A DNA stretch of 64,000 nt, taken from positions 124,001 to 188,000 of the forward strand of contig JAPLKI010000025.1 of NCBI GenBank assembly GCA_026388155.1, written 5' to 3'. The DNA comes from Elusimicrobiota bacterium (GTDB taxonomy: Bacteria > Elusimicrobiota > Elusimicrobia > Elusimicrobiales > UBA9959). Positions 16,410 through 23,494 of the stretch are shown piece after piece. The notes below the pieces were generated by a model. It did not search any database. It was not told the origin of the DNA and worked only from the letters and a program-made list of their open reading frames with translations. The position numbers and the translations under genes were made by a program. How positions within the stretch are numbered: the stretch's first letter is position 1; each line of letters starts with the position of its first letter.

Positions 16410-16758
16410 ACCCCTTTGCACCGAATATTTGCCTAATTTTATCCGCCATTCCGGAACCAATCGCAATGGCGTTAAAGGTCAGCAGAGCGTAAGAATAGAG
16501 CAGTTGAAGAGGAAAAACCACCAACAATTCGTCTATCACAAAAAAACCGCCTCGGGTTTGCTCAAAGCGGTCGGGGATGAACGCCGCAGGCAACAGTATG
16601 GCCCCCAAGCATTCGCGAAAGTCCCAGCGGCTAGATCCGTCGCTCAGCCCGGTCCCGCAGGCTAAATATCCAGCGGCTATGAAAAGCAGAATAGCAAGCG
16701 GTAAGCTCCCTAGCAGCCTCTTCCATAAAAAAAATTTTACGCCGCACATCAAACTCAT
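16408..16758 (-). CDS. Small membrane protein, unknown
   Basis: 116 residues. Hydrophobic segments at about 12-35 and 80-100 flank a soluble part with a Trp-Asp-Phe-Arg and an Arg-Phe-Glu-Gln. No family is recognised. The end overlaps a palindromic repeat and a terminator follows. The ribosome site is weak, so the start is uncertain. Confidence 0.45.
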   Translation of the reverse strand: MSLMCGVKFFLWKRLLGSLPLAILLFIAAGYLACGTGLSDGSSRWDFRECLGAILLPAAFIPDRFEQTRGGFFVIDELLVVFPLQLLYSYALLTFNAIAIGSGMADKIRQIFGAKG

Positions 16759-17057
16759 TTATTTTACACCTATACAGCGGACCTATACACTTTATTCTCT
16801 GCTTCAGGAGGCAAACAGTTTTTACCCGCCCTGCGCGAATATGCCGAAACTATCGGGCGTTATTCATCCTCAGGAGGCGGAGGCTTGATTACTGTTGCCT
16901 CTATCCTAATTTAACTATTTTAGCAAATGGGTGAATTTTAGAACATAACCCCTCTCCGCCCGGGCTGTTATCAGGTGTCGGCTTTAAGTCGGCACCAGAT
17001 CGCGGAGCAAGAGGGCGTCGAACTACCCACCAAAGGGCTACCACTAAAAACCGGAGG
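16759..17057. other. Intergenic region, no gene seen
   Basis: About 300 bases between divergent genes. It contains short CAGGAGGC words (16806 and 16871) and no convincing reading frame or RNA. Confidence 0.4.
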
Positions 17058-17129
17058 AGGCCCTTGCGGGCCTGGGACTAGGATTCGGTCACAAGTTTCA
17101 GGCTCGCCGTCGCTCTCCTGAACTCGCGT
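17058..17129. repeat. Direct repeat with tRNA 3'-end-like segment, copy 1
   Basis: Starting AGGCCCTTGCGGGCCT and continuing through GGGACTAGGATTCGG, its first 52 bases are identical to 18786-18837 and the next 20 are nearly so. On the reverse strand the core reads CGAATCCTAGTCCC, the same as the T-arm and acceptor end of the tRNA-Gln at 18982, followed by a hairpin like a terminator. The two copies flank the Rh channel gene. Confidence 0.75.
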
Positions 17130-17237
17130 CCGGGCACCCCCTCCGAACAGCCATCCTATTGGGGCACCGCAATGCGGTTCCCCCTGCCTAACGCGAGCCA
17201 GGCAGTTTAAGCGTGGGTTCCTGCACCGCTATGGCGG

Positions 17238-17501
17238 GTTGCGGAGGATTGTAAGTATCATGGATTCCCAGATTTATATGTTCTAAAAACCTTACGAGCC
17301 CACAAACCTTCGCCTGAATTTGTATAACACTTCTGGGGTTTTTAATAAAAGGGCATGGTCAATGTCTTTATGACGGTGGATAGTGAAATCATATAAGTTG
17401 CGGAAGATAGCAAGTATCAGGGATTCCCTGATTCATATGGTCGAAAAACCTTACAAGTCTGCCTACTAATTCATATAATATTTCCGGAGCTTTTAATAAA
17501 A
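17238..17501 (+). repeat. Tandemly duplicated leader of the Rh channel gene
   Basis: Two diverged copies of about 110 bases lie at 17238-17350 and 17397-17501. Both start GTTGCGGA and pass through AAGTATCA-GGATTCC and AAAAACCTTAC to TTTTAATAAAAGG. The second copy ends just before the ATG and supplies its purine-rich upstream sequence. This may be a duplicated promoter or regulatory leader, or the trace of a lost first gene copy. Confidence 0.7.
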
Positions 17502-17514
17502 GGACCGGATTATT

Positions 17515-18684
17515 ATGAAAAAAAACCATGTGTTGCTTCTGTGCGCCATTGCAGGTATTCTATTGTTCCCAGCCGGAGTTTTTGCTACTGAAATAGCCGC
17601 CGACGGCTTGCGGCAGGTCCAGCAGTACAATTTTTCCATCCACATTCTGGCCATGCTTCTGGTGGGCTTCGGGTTCCTGATGGTGTCCGTGAAAAAATAC
17701 GGCTACAGCGCGACTACCGGCACCTACCTGGTTGTGGCGGTCGGACTGCCGGTTTACATGTTCCTCCGCTCCACCGGCGTTTTATCTTCCGAGGCTTTCC
17801 CGGCGGACAGCGTCAAGGCGCTTCTGTTCGCCGAATTCGCGGTGGCGGCGGCCCTTATCGCCATGGGCGCGGTGCTGGGCAGACTTAAGCTTCACCAATA
17901 CGCGCTTCTGGCCCTGATAATAGTTCCCGCTTATATGGTCAACGAATGGCTTGTTCTCGACGGCGGGCTCGGCATAACCAAAGGTTTTCAGGATTCGGCG
18001 GGCTCGATAATTATTCACGCCTTCGGCGCGTATTTCGGGCTTGGCCTTGCGATGGCGTTCACAAAAAAGGAACACCTGTCCGTAGCAATTAAAACGGATG
18101 AAACCTCCGACCGGTTCTCAATGATCGGGTCCATGGTGCTGTGGCTCTTCTGGCCCAGCTTCTGCAGCGCGGTGGTGCCGGACGCTCAGGCCCAGCAAAC
18201 GGCCGTCAACACCATTATGGCGCTTTGCGGCGCAACGGTTATGACCTTTATCCTGAGCTCGGCATTGCGAAAAGGCAAGCCCGCTATCGCCGACATGGCC
18301 AATGCGGCCCTGGCCGGCGGCGTGGCGATAGGCGCCGCATGCAACATCGTCAGCGCGCCCGTCGCTTTCGGGATAGGGCTGCTCGCCGGAGGGCTGTGCG
18401 TTATAGGCTATGTCGTGATACAGCCGAAACTTCAGGCCGCGCTTAAGATAGTTGATACCTGCGGCGTGCACAATCTGCACGGCATGCCGGGCCTGCTGGG
18501 CGGCCTTGTCGCGATACTTTTCGTTCCCGGCATAATGAAGGCGCAACTTACCGGTATTGTGGTGACGGTAATATTCGCGTATGTCTGCGGCGCTGTCGGC
18601 GGATATGTAATCAGGATATTCGGCGCGAAAGCCATGGTTATGGTTTATGAGGACAAGGGCGAGTTCGCGACCGCGGAGGAGTAG
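17515..18684 (+). CDS. Rh-family (Rh50-like) ammonium/ammonia channel
   Basis: 389 residues. A signal-peptide-like start (1-25) is followed by about 11 membrane helices. Rh-type rather than Amt-type motifs are seen: Asp-Ser-Ala-Gly-Ser-Ile-Ile-Ile-His-Ala-Phe-Gly-Ala-Tyr-Phe-Gly-Leu (160-176), Trp-Pro-Ser-Phe (213-216), Asp-Met-Ala-Asn-Ala-Ala-Leu-Ala-Gly-Gly (260-269) and Asp-Thr-Cys-Gly-Val-His-Asn-Leu-His-Gly-Met-Pro-Gly (314-326). His168 and His322 fit the twin-His pair of the pore. The protein should pass NH3/NH4+ (possibly CO2) across the inner membrane. Bacterial Rh channels are uncommon, best known from Nitrosomonas. There is no PII gene next to it. The duplicated leader and flanking direct repeats suggest acquisition as a unit. 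Confidence 0.9.
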   Translation: MKKNHVLLLCAIAGILLFPAGVFATEIAADGLRQVQQYNFSIHILAMLLVGFGFLMVSVKKYGYSATTGTYLVVAVGLPVYMFLRSTGVLSSEAFPADSVKALLFAEFAVAAALIAMGAVLGRLKLHQYALLALIIVPAYMVNEWLVLDGGLGITKGFQDSAGSIIIHAFGAYFGLGLAMAFTKKEHLSVAIKTDETSDRFSMIGSMVLWLFWPSFCSAVVPDAQAQQTAVNTIMALCGATVMTFILSSALRKGKPAIADMANAALAGGVAIGAACNIVSAPVAFGIGLLAGGLCVIGYVVIQPKLQAALKIVDTCGVHNLHGMPGLLGGLVAILFVPGIMKAQLTGIVVTVIFAYVCGAVGGYVIRIFGAKAMVMVYEDKGEFATAEE

Positions 18685-18785
18685 ATCATTTTCCTCCGGA
18701 AGAAGATTCCCTTCCAAGAACGCCTCGCAAATGGCGACCCGAGCCAGGGGACGCTGTTTACTATTTGACTATTTTCTAAACTGCT

Positions 18786-18857
18786 AGGCCCTTGCGGGCC
18801 TGGGACTAGGATTCGGTCACAAGTTTCAGGCTCGCCGCCGCTCGCCTGAACTCGCGA
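18786..18857. repeat. Direct repeat with tRNA 3'-end-like segment, copy 2
   Basis: This matches 17058-17129 (52 identical bases, then a few differences). Just after it, at 18902-18949 on the + strand, TTCGAATCCTA and TCCCGGAGCCA reproduce the 3' end of the tRNA-Gln but interrupted by about 26 bases that contain GCCAAGCAGTTGGCTTGC, a small hairpin. The region is therefore a pile of tRNA-derived pieces. Confidence 0.7.
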
Positions 18858-18948
18858 CCCCAGCTCGCGGTTTCGCCTGCTGGCTCAACAACGCTCCGCC
18901 TTTCGAATCCTATCGCAAGCCAAGCAGTTGGCTTGCTGTCCCGGAGCC

Positions 18949-18977
18949 AAAAAAAGAAGGCCACTTTCGTGGCCTTC
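18949..18977 (-). terminator. tRNA-Gln terminator
   Basis: On the reverse strand GAAGGCCAC and GTGGCCTTC pair over a GAAA loop and are followed by seven T. It lies five bases after the tRNA. Confidence 0.8.
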
Positions 18978-18981
18978 AAAA

Positions 18982-19055
18982 TGGCTCCGGGACTAGGATT
19001 CGAACCTAGAAAAGCAGATTCAGAGTCTGCCGTGATACCGTTTCACCATCCCGGA
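18982..19055 (-). tRNA. tRNA-Gln(CUG)
   Basis: 74 bases including an encoded CCA. The acceptor arm pairs TCCGGGA with TCCCGGA. The anticodon stem GCAGA/TCTGC encloses loop CTCTGAA, giving anticodon CUG, and the T-loop reads GGTTCGAATCC. It should read CAG as glutamine. A promoter lies just upstream and a terminator just downstream. Confidence 0.92.
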
Positions 19056-19065
19056 ATATATCCAT

Positions 19066-19095
19066 ATTATATACTTTTCCTGCAATTTTAGACAA
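19066..19095 (-). promoter_or_regulatory. Promoter of tRNA-Gln
   Basis: On the reverse strand TTGTCT and TATAAT are 18 bases apart. The -10 box ends about 10 bases before the tRNA, as expected for a stable-RNA promoter. Confidence 0.6.
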
Positions 19096-19150
19096 AAATC
19101 TTGCACGCCGCCCGGACAGCGCCATGATTTTTAGTAGAATAGTATAAGAA

Positions 19151-19417
19151 ATGCATTACGTCTATTATCTGGCAAACGCGGATACTAGTTTTCATTACGT
19201 AGGCGTGACTGAAGATTTGGGAAGAAGGATTGCACAGCATAATAGCGGAGATGTTCAATCAACTCGTCCATACATCCCGTTAAAAATAGTGTACTATGAA
19301 GCATACCTAAGTAAGAACGACGCCTGTAACCGGGAATATAAATTGAAACATCATGGCAGCGTAATTGGCCATTTGAAGAAACGGTTAAAAGACAGTTTAA
19401 AACTGGCTACAATATAA
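19151..19417 (+). CDS. GIY-YIG domain protein (UPF0213-like)
   Basis: 88 residues, the usual size for single-domain GIY-YIG proteins. The first motif is Tyr-Tyr-Leu...Tyr-Val-Gly, followed by the conserved Arg-Arg...His-Asn region. Such proteins carry the nuclease fold, but the role of the single-domain group is not established. The gene is more AT-rich than its surroundings and lies between two tRNA genes among repeats, which hints at transfer. Confidence 0.8.
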   Translation: MHYVYYLANADTSFHYVGVTEDLGRRIAQHNSGDVQSTRPYIPLKIVYYEAYLSKNDACNREYKLKHHGSVIGHLKKRLKDSLKLATI

Positions 19418-19420
19418 ATA

Positions 19421-19503
19421 GTTGATCAGACTCAAAAGGAGTTTCGCGATGGGGCATAGCCCCGCCCTTTTGAGTCTGTTTAGAGTTGATCAGACTCAAA
19501 AGG
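19421..19503. repeat. Direct repeat next to tRNA-Pro
   Basis: GTTGATCAGACTCAAAAGG occurs at 19421-19439 and again at 19485-19503. The word GGGGCATAG also occurs twice, at 19451 and at 19506 inside the tRNA. The block looks like a small insertion that copied the tRNA's upstream edge. Confidence 0.7.
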
Positions 19504-19510
19504 GCGGGGC
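19459..19510. repeat. GCCCCGC inverted repeat, copy overlapping tRNA-Pro
   Basis: Perfect 20-base arms at 19459-19478 and 19491-19510 flank a 12-base loop. The right arm runs into the first six bases of tRNA-Pro. The inner arm sequence matches the dispersed family seen at 6507, 22127, 28150 and 36780. Confidence 0.8.
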
Positions 19511-19579
19511 ATAGTGAAATGGTTCTCACGCGTGCTTTGGGAGCATGAATTCCGGGTTCGATTCCCGGTGCCCCGACCA
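19505..19579 (+). tRNA. tRNA-Pro(UGG)
   Basis: 75 bases with encoded CCA. Acceptor CGGGGCA/TGCCCCG, D-arm GTGA/TCAC, anticodon stem CGTGC/GCATG with loop TTTGGGA (anticodon UGG), and T-loop GGTTCGATTCC. All four stems form. Its 5' end is one arm of a perfect inverted repeat, which could affect processing of the precursor. Confidence 0.92.
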
Positions 19580-19685
19580 GATTGACCGCTGCGCGAACAA
19601 TTGCTAATATTTTCCTGAAATAGGAACAGGCGGCCTTTAGGACGGAACTCTAGGGCGCGGCCGGGCCTTAAGGCAGCGGGGTAAA

Positions 19686-19720
19686 CCGCGGGACTCTTGA
19701 AAAAGTCCCGTGGTTTTTTT
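19686..19720 (+). terminator. Terminator between tRNA-Pro and the CDF transporter
   Basis: CCGCGGGACT and AGTCCCGTGG form a 10-base stem with one G-T pair and an 8-base loop, followed by seven T. It could end the tRNA-Pro transcript, or act as an attenuator for the metal transporter 45 bases downstream. The GC-rich 19600-19685 stretch before it may fold but fits no riboswitch I know. Confidence 0.7.
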
Positions 19721-19765
19721 ATAGTACCGCGGACCGAAAATAAAACCGGGAGTTAGTTTTAGATT

Positions 19766-21187
19766 ATGAATGAAAACATCCAGCCGCACGGACACAATTC
19801 CGCGCAGGCCAATAAAGAAAAAAAATCCGTGGCGCTGTCTTCGGTCGGCGCCGCCGTGGCGCTTGTCGGCACCAAACTGGTAATAGGCCTTTGGACCAAC
19901 AGCCTTGGCATACTGTCCGAGGCCGCGCATTCCGGCCTTGACCTGCTTGCCGCCCTGGTCACATATTGGGCGGTGCGCGTCTCAAGCCGCCCCGCCGACG
20001 CCGACCACGCCTACGGCCACGGCAAAGTGGAAAATCTTTCAGCCCTGTTCGAAACCATCCTGCTTTTGGCCACCTGCGTGTGGATAGTACGGGAGGCGGC
20101 TAAAAGGCTGTTCTTCGTGGACACGCCGGTGACGGTGAACATCTGGTCTTTCCTTGTGATAATCCTTTCCATCATCATTAACATTTCCAGGGCCCGCGCG
20201 CTGCGGCACACCGCTGAAAAATGGGGCAGCCAGGCGCTGGAGGCCGACGCGCTGCATTTTGAAAGCGATATCTGGTCTTCTTACGTTGTGCTGGCAGGCC
20301 TTGGCTGTGTGCTGGCCGCCAACCGCTTTAATCTGCCCTGGATGGTAAAGGCGGACTCGATAGCGGCACTCGGCGTGGCAATAATCGTGGTGCACGCCTG
20401 CTGGGTGCTCGGCAAAAAATCCGTGGACGACCTTATTGACGCCATCCCGGGCGGCCTGCGCGAAAAAGTAGCCTCGGCGGCCAGGGTGGCCGGAGTTGCC
20501 GAAGTGCTGAAAACCAGGGTAAGACGTTCCGGACCTGAAATCTTCGCGGATGTAACGCTGTCAGTACAACACGGCACCACCTTTGAAAAATCGCATCATA
20601 TAGCGGACATGGCCGAGGCCTCGGTTAAAGAGGCTATCCCCCAGGCGGACGTAGTGGTGCATGTTGAGCCCTGCCATGACTCTGACCCGGACCTGCCGTC
20701 ATCCGTAAGAGCTCTTGCCGAAAAACACGGACTGGGAGCGCACAATATAAGGATTTACGAAGAGGACGGGAGGCGCGCGGTGGAACTGCACCTTGAAGTG
20801 GAAGGCGCCCTTACCGTTGAAGAGGCCCACCGCAAAGCTGAGATTTTTGAACAGGAACTGAAAGCTGCCGGACACGGCCTGATTGAAATAACCACCCACC
20901 TTGAGCCGGCAGGTGAAGCGCCAAAACCGGACGCGGCTGAAACAGCGGACACGGCTTCAGCGGCGGCGGCGCTTGAAGATTTTCCCCTGCCCGAAGGAAT
21001 ACGCCCTCATCACATCCGCGTCAGGCGGACCGAAGGAGGGCTTTTAATATCCCTGCACCTGGCCCTGCCCGCGAAAGCGCCGCTGAATGAGGCTCACAAC
21101 CTGGCTGAAAGGCTTGAAGGCCATCTGCGGGCCAAAATGCCCGGCGTAGCCAGGGTAACCATACACCAGGAACCTTTCAAAAACTGA
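19766..21187 (+). CDS. Cation diffusion facilitator (CDF) with expanded C-terminus
   Basis: 473 residues against about 300 for a standard CDF. Six membrane helices fill about 25-215. The metal site residues are His55-xxx-Asp59 in helix 2 and His164-xxx-Asp168 in helix 5, and the conserved His-Ala-Tyr-Gly-His-Gly-Lys-Val-Glu lies at 81-89. It should export Zn, Fe, Mn or Co in exchange for protons. After the normal dimerisation domain (about 215-300) come a second such module (about 310-385) and, after an Ala-rich linker, a third (about 405-470), each with paired His-containing strands. The gene follows tRNA-Pro and a terminator and its end overlaps the PAP2 gene on the other strand. Confidence 0.9.
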   Translation: MNENIQPHGHNSAQANKEKKSVALSSVGAAVALVGTKLVIGLWTNSLGILSEAAHSGLDLLAALVTYWAVRVSSRPADADHAYGHGKVENLSALFETILLLATCVWIVREAAKRLFFVDTPVTVNIWSFLVIILSIIINISRARALRHTAEKWGSQALEADALHFESDIWSSYVVLAGLGCVLAANRFNLPWMVKADSIAALGVAIIVVHACWVLGKKSVDDLIDAIPGGLREKVASAARVAGVAEVLKTRVRRSGPEIFADVTLSVQHGTTFEKSHHIADMAEASVKEAIPQADVVVHVEPCHDSDPDLPSSVRALAEKHGLGAHNIRIYEEDGRRAVELHLEVEGALTVEEAHRKAEIFEQELKAAGHGLIEITTHLEPAGEAPKPDAAETADTASAAAALEDFPLPEGIRPHHIRVRRTEGGLLISLHLALPAKAPLNEAHNLAERLEGHLRAKMPGVARVTIHQEPFKN

Positions 21188-22004
21188 AAACCGCCAGAGC
21201 GCCGCTGTAGCCGGGCGCGAACACAGGCAGCAAGTAAGCGGTTTTTTCTTTTTTGGTTTTGGCGTTTTTAACCACGGCCCTGCCCACCACAGTACCCAAC
21301 GCCGCCCCCGCAAAAACATCCGAGGCCCAGTGCTTGTCCGCGTATATCCGCTGCATGGCCACGCCGGAGGCCAAAGAGTAAGCGATAATGCCGACCGCCG
21401 TACTCTCATAGCGGGCGGCTATTACTGAAGCCACCGAGAAAGCGCTTGTGGCGTGGCCCGACGGGAATGAAGTATAAGCGGTTTTGGCGTGAAAAGGCGT
21501 AAAACCGCCTTTCCCCTCCCCGGCATATGGCCGCGCGCGCCCGGCCATTACTTTAACAACCGTGCCGGCGGCATTGGCAGCCGCGAAAGACTCGGCCGCA
21601 AGCATTGCCGTGCCGGTCATTTCGGGTTTTTTCAAAAGACAACCCGCCGCCCCATAAACCCCAAGAAATCCCAGGTCATAAGCGCCGTTGCCTAATTTTT
21701 CAAGCGTATTGGCCGCGCTGTCATTGAACGAAGATTTGTTTTTTTTAAAAGCGTGTCTTATCTGCCCGTCCATTGAATAGATCAAAAGCCCGCCGCCGGC
21801 AAGTCCGGCCAGCCAGTAGCCGTCAGCCGGGCTCATCCGCGCCGGCGAGGTAAAAACCCTGCCCGTTTCTTTGAGAACATCTCCGGGAAAACTACTTATC
21901 TCCGGTTCCGCCGCGCGCGCATTTACACCGGAATAAAAAACCAGCGTAAAAGCGCAAAAAAACGCCGATACCGCGCCGCGTGATCTTTTTAAGTTAAAAA
22001 TCAT
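21177..22004 (-). CDS. Secreted PAP2-family phosphatase
   Basis: 275 residues. A signal peptide (1-31) is followed by the three PAP2 motifs: Lys151-x6-Arg-Pro (to 159), Pro-Ser-Gly-His (181-184) and Arg219-x5-His225-xxx-Asp229. The fold uses the two His as nucleophile and acid/base to cleave phosphate esters. Membrane lipids or undecaprenyl diphosphate are usual substrates. Weakly hydrophobic helices suggest a membrane- or periplasm-side enzyme. Its last 11 bases overlap the CDF gene convergently. Confidence 0.88.
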   Translation of the reverse strand: MIFNLKRSRGAVSAFFCAFTLVFYSGVNARAAEPEISSFPGDVLKETGRVFTSPARMSPADGYWLAGLAGGGLLIYSMDGQIRHAFKKNKSSFNDSAANTLEKLGNGAYDLGFLGVYGAAGCLLKKPEMTGTAMLAAESFAAANAAGTVVKVMAGRARPYAGEGKGGFTPFHAKTAYTSFPSGHATSAFSVASVIAARYESTAVGIIAYSLASGVAMQRIYADKHWASDVFAGAALGTVVGRAVVKNAKTKKEKTAYLLPVFAPGYSGALAVFSF

Positions 22005-22126
22005 TTATTTTGTGGCGAACATAAGAGCCGTTATCGTAAAATCCCCCAGCCTCCGACGCCCTGGCTTCCTAAAAGAATTTTTAAAAAGCGCTCCCTACCG
22101 ACCATTTTATCTATGATACAATACTT

Positions 22127-22168
22127 GCCCCGCTCTTGTGGATGTGCATTGGAACCAAAAGGGCGGGA
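22127..22168. repeat. GCCCCGC inverted repeat, copy 3
   Basis: GCCCCGCTCTTGTGG faces CCAAAAGGGCGGGA. The left arm is preceded by ATACAATACTT, the reverse complement of the sequence flanking the right arm at 6549. It sits between divergent genes. Confidence 0.65.
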
Positions 22169-22259
22169 TGCCGTCACGGGGACTTGTCTTTTTATCCGGC
22201 AAATAGCATAATACCCACAGATTCTTGATCAGCTTTTCACTCTCAAAAGAGGGGGACGT

Positions 22260-23378
22260 ATGTCGCGGACTCGAATGTTTTTTTTGTTCCTGGCCAGTTT
22301 TGCCATCGCGGGGGCGGTGACGCCTCCTGCGGCAATTGCCCGGGATTTTGGGAGCATGAATATCGAGGAGGCTGTCCCGGTGAAAGATACCTCCGGCGCC
22401 GTTCTCAGAGGTTATCGGCCCGAGGCCGAAGTCATCGGGAACAAGGTGTATCTTCTTTACAATGACGAGGGCACGATCAAGAGAGCGGTCCTCGACCACA
22501 AGCTGAAGATGGTCGAGCCGCCTAAGCGGCTTTTTTCCGCAACGTCCGGCGGGTCACGTGTGACCGATATCCGCACAGCTCCCGTTAAGGGCAGGCTGTT
22601 TTATGCTTTTGAAAGAGTTATCAACTTTGAGATTACAGAGAAATGCGATACAAATTCCCTGAACCTTGGTCTTTATGCGGCAGGGAAGGGCGGATCACGT
22701 CTTTTATCGCAGGGCAGGGATGTGGCGTTCGGCTGTCCCCTGTTCCCGATGATGCTTCATCATTTCAACAGGGAAAAGGTCATAGGCACTCAGGCCGTGG
22801 ACGACCCGTCGCCCATCTTTTTCAACGGGAAATATTACGTCCTGACCCGATTCAACCTCGCTGACCGGGCCAGGGTCATGGTCTTTAATGACGCCATGCG
22901 AAAAGTCGGGGAGAAGGTTCTGGATCTTAAGACCGTTTTCAAGAAGCGTTGGCATCTGTCCCAGAACTCGCTCGTTGTGATCAAGAACCGCGTGTATCTC
23001 ATTGCCGGCATCTCCCTTGGCCCGGGGAGCCGGTCTGTAATCTATGCGATCCCGTTGACGAACGATCTGAGCGCGACAGCGGGTCAGGCCGTGCTTTTGG
23101 CTGGACGTCAAGGAGAATTTTCCACGGCCCCCAAATCCTCCAGGCTCCTGAATGGCATCCTCTTTGTTTCTTATACAACGGATATAGATCAGGGTATGGT
23201 CTATGTGGAAGCGTTTGACCCGGCCCGGAATTTCCAATCGCTTGGCCGCGTTCTGGTGGAGGATCAGAAGGTTGGGGATAACCATACACCCATCATTGTT
23301 CTGGATGGGAAGATCGTGGCCTTTTACGAAACCGCGGGCCGGATCATTGCCACCCGGACGATCCATGTCGGAGAATAA
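22260..23378 (+). CDS. Secreted beta-propeller-like protein, unknown
   Basis: 372 residues. A signal peptide ends Ala-Ile-Ala at about 28. The rest has repeated strand patterns with Asp and Gly turns (for example Lys-Val-Tyr-Leu-Leu-Tyr-Asn-Asp-Glu-Gly and Asn-Arg-Val-Tyr-Leu-Ile-Ala-Gly), spaced about 45-50 residues as in a five- or six-bladed propeller like those of glycoside hydrolase families 43 and 32. No catalytic pattern can be assigned. GGGGGACGT precedes the ATG. Confidence 0.65.
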   Translation: MSRTRMFFLFLASFAIAGAVTPPAAIARDFGSMNIEEAVPVKDTSGAVLRGYRPEAEVIGNKVYLLYNDEGTIKRAVLDHKLKMVEPPKRLFSATSGGSRVTDIRTAPVKGRLFYAFERVINFEITEKCDTNSLNLGLYAAGKGGSRLLSQGRDVAFGCPLFPMMLHHFNREKVIGTQAVDDPSPIFFNGKYYVLTRFNLADRARVMVFNDAMRKVGEKVLDLKTVFKKRWHLSQNSLVVIKNRVYLIAGISLGPGSRSVIYAIPLTNDLSATAGQAVLLAGRQGEFSTAPKSSRLLNGILFVSYTTDIDQGMVYVEAFDPARNFQSLGRVLVEDQKVGDNHTPIIVLDGKIVAFYETAGRIIATRTIHVGE

Positions 23379-23494
23379 TTCAGTAAGGGGAAACCGCTTT
23401 GCAGCCGCGTTTAAATTTCTGAAAACCCGCTTTTTTTGATAACATAGACTTTATCAATCTGCAAATCTAAGTTAACGCGTCCCGGAAAGCCTGT

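Noticed and set aside
16577-16888. Forward ORF overlapping the small membrane protein at 16408
   Set aside because: No ribosome site or recognisable features; the reverse frame has clear membrane segments and a terminator.
19600-19720. Metal-sensing riboswitch (NiCo or manganese type) upstream of the CDF gene
   Set aside because: Position and terminator fit, but the conserved sequence blocks of these classes are not seen. Kept only as a possible attenuator.
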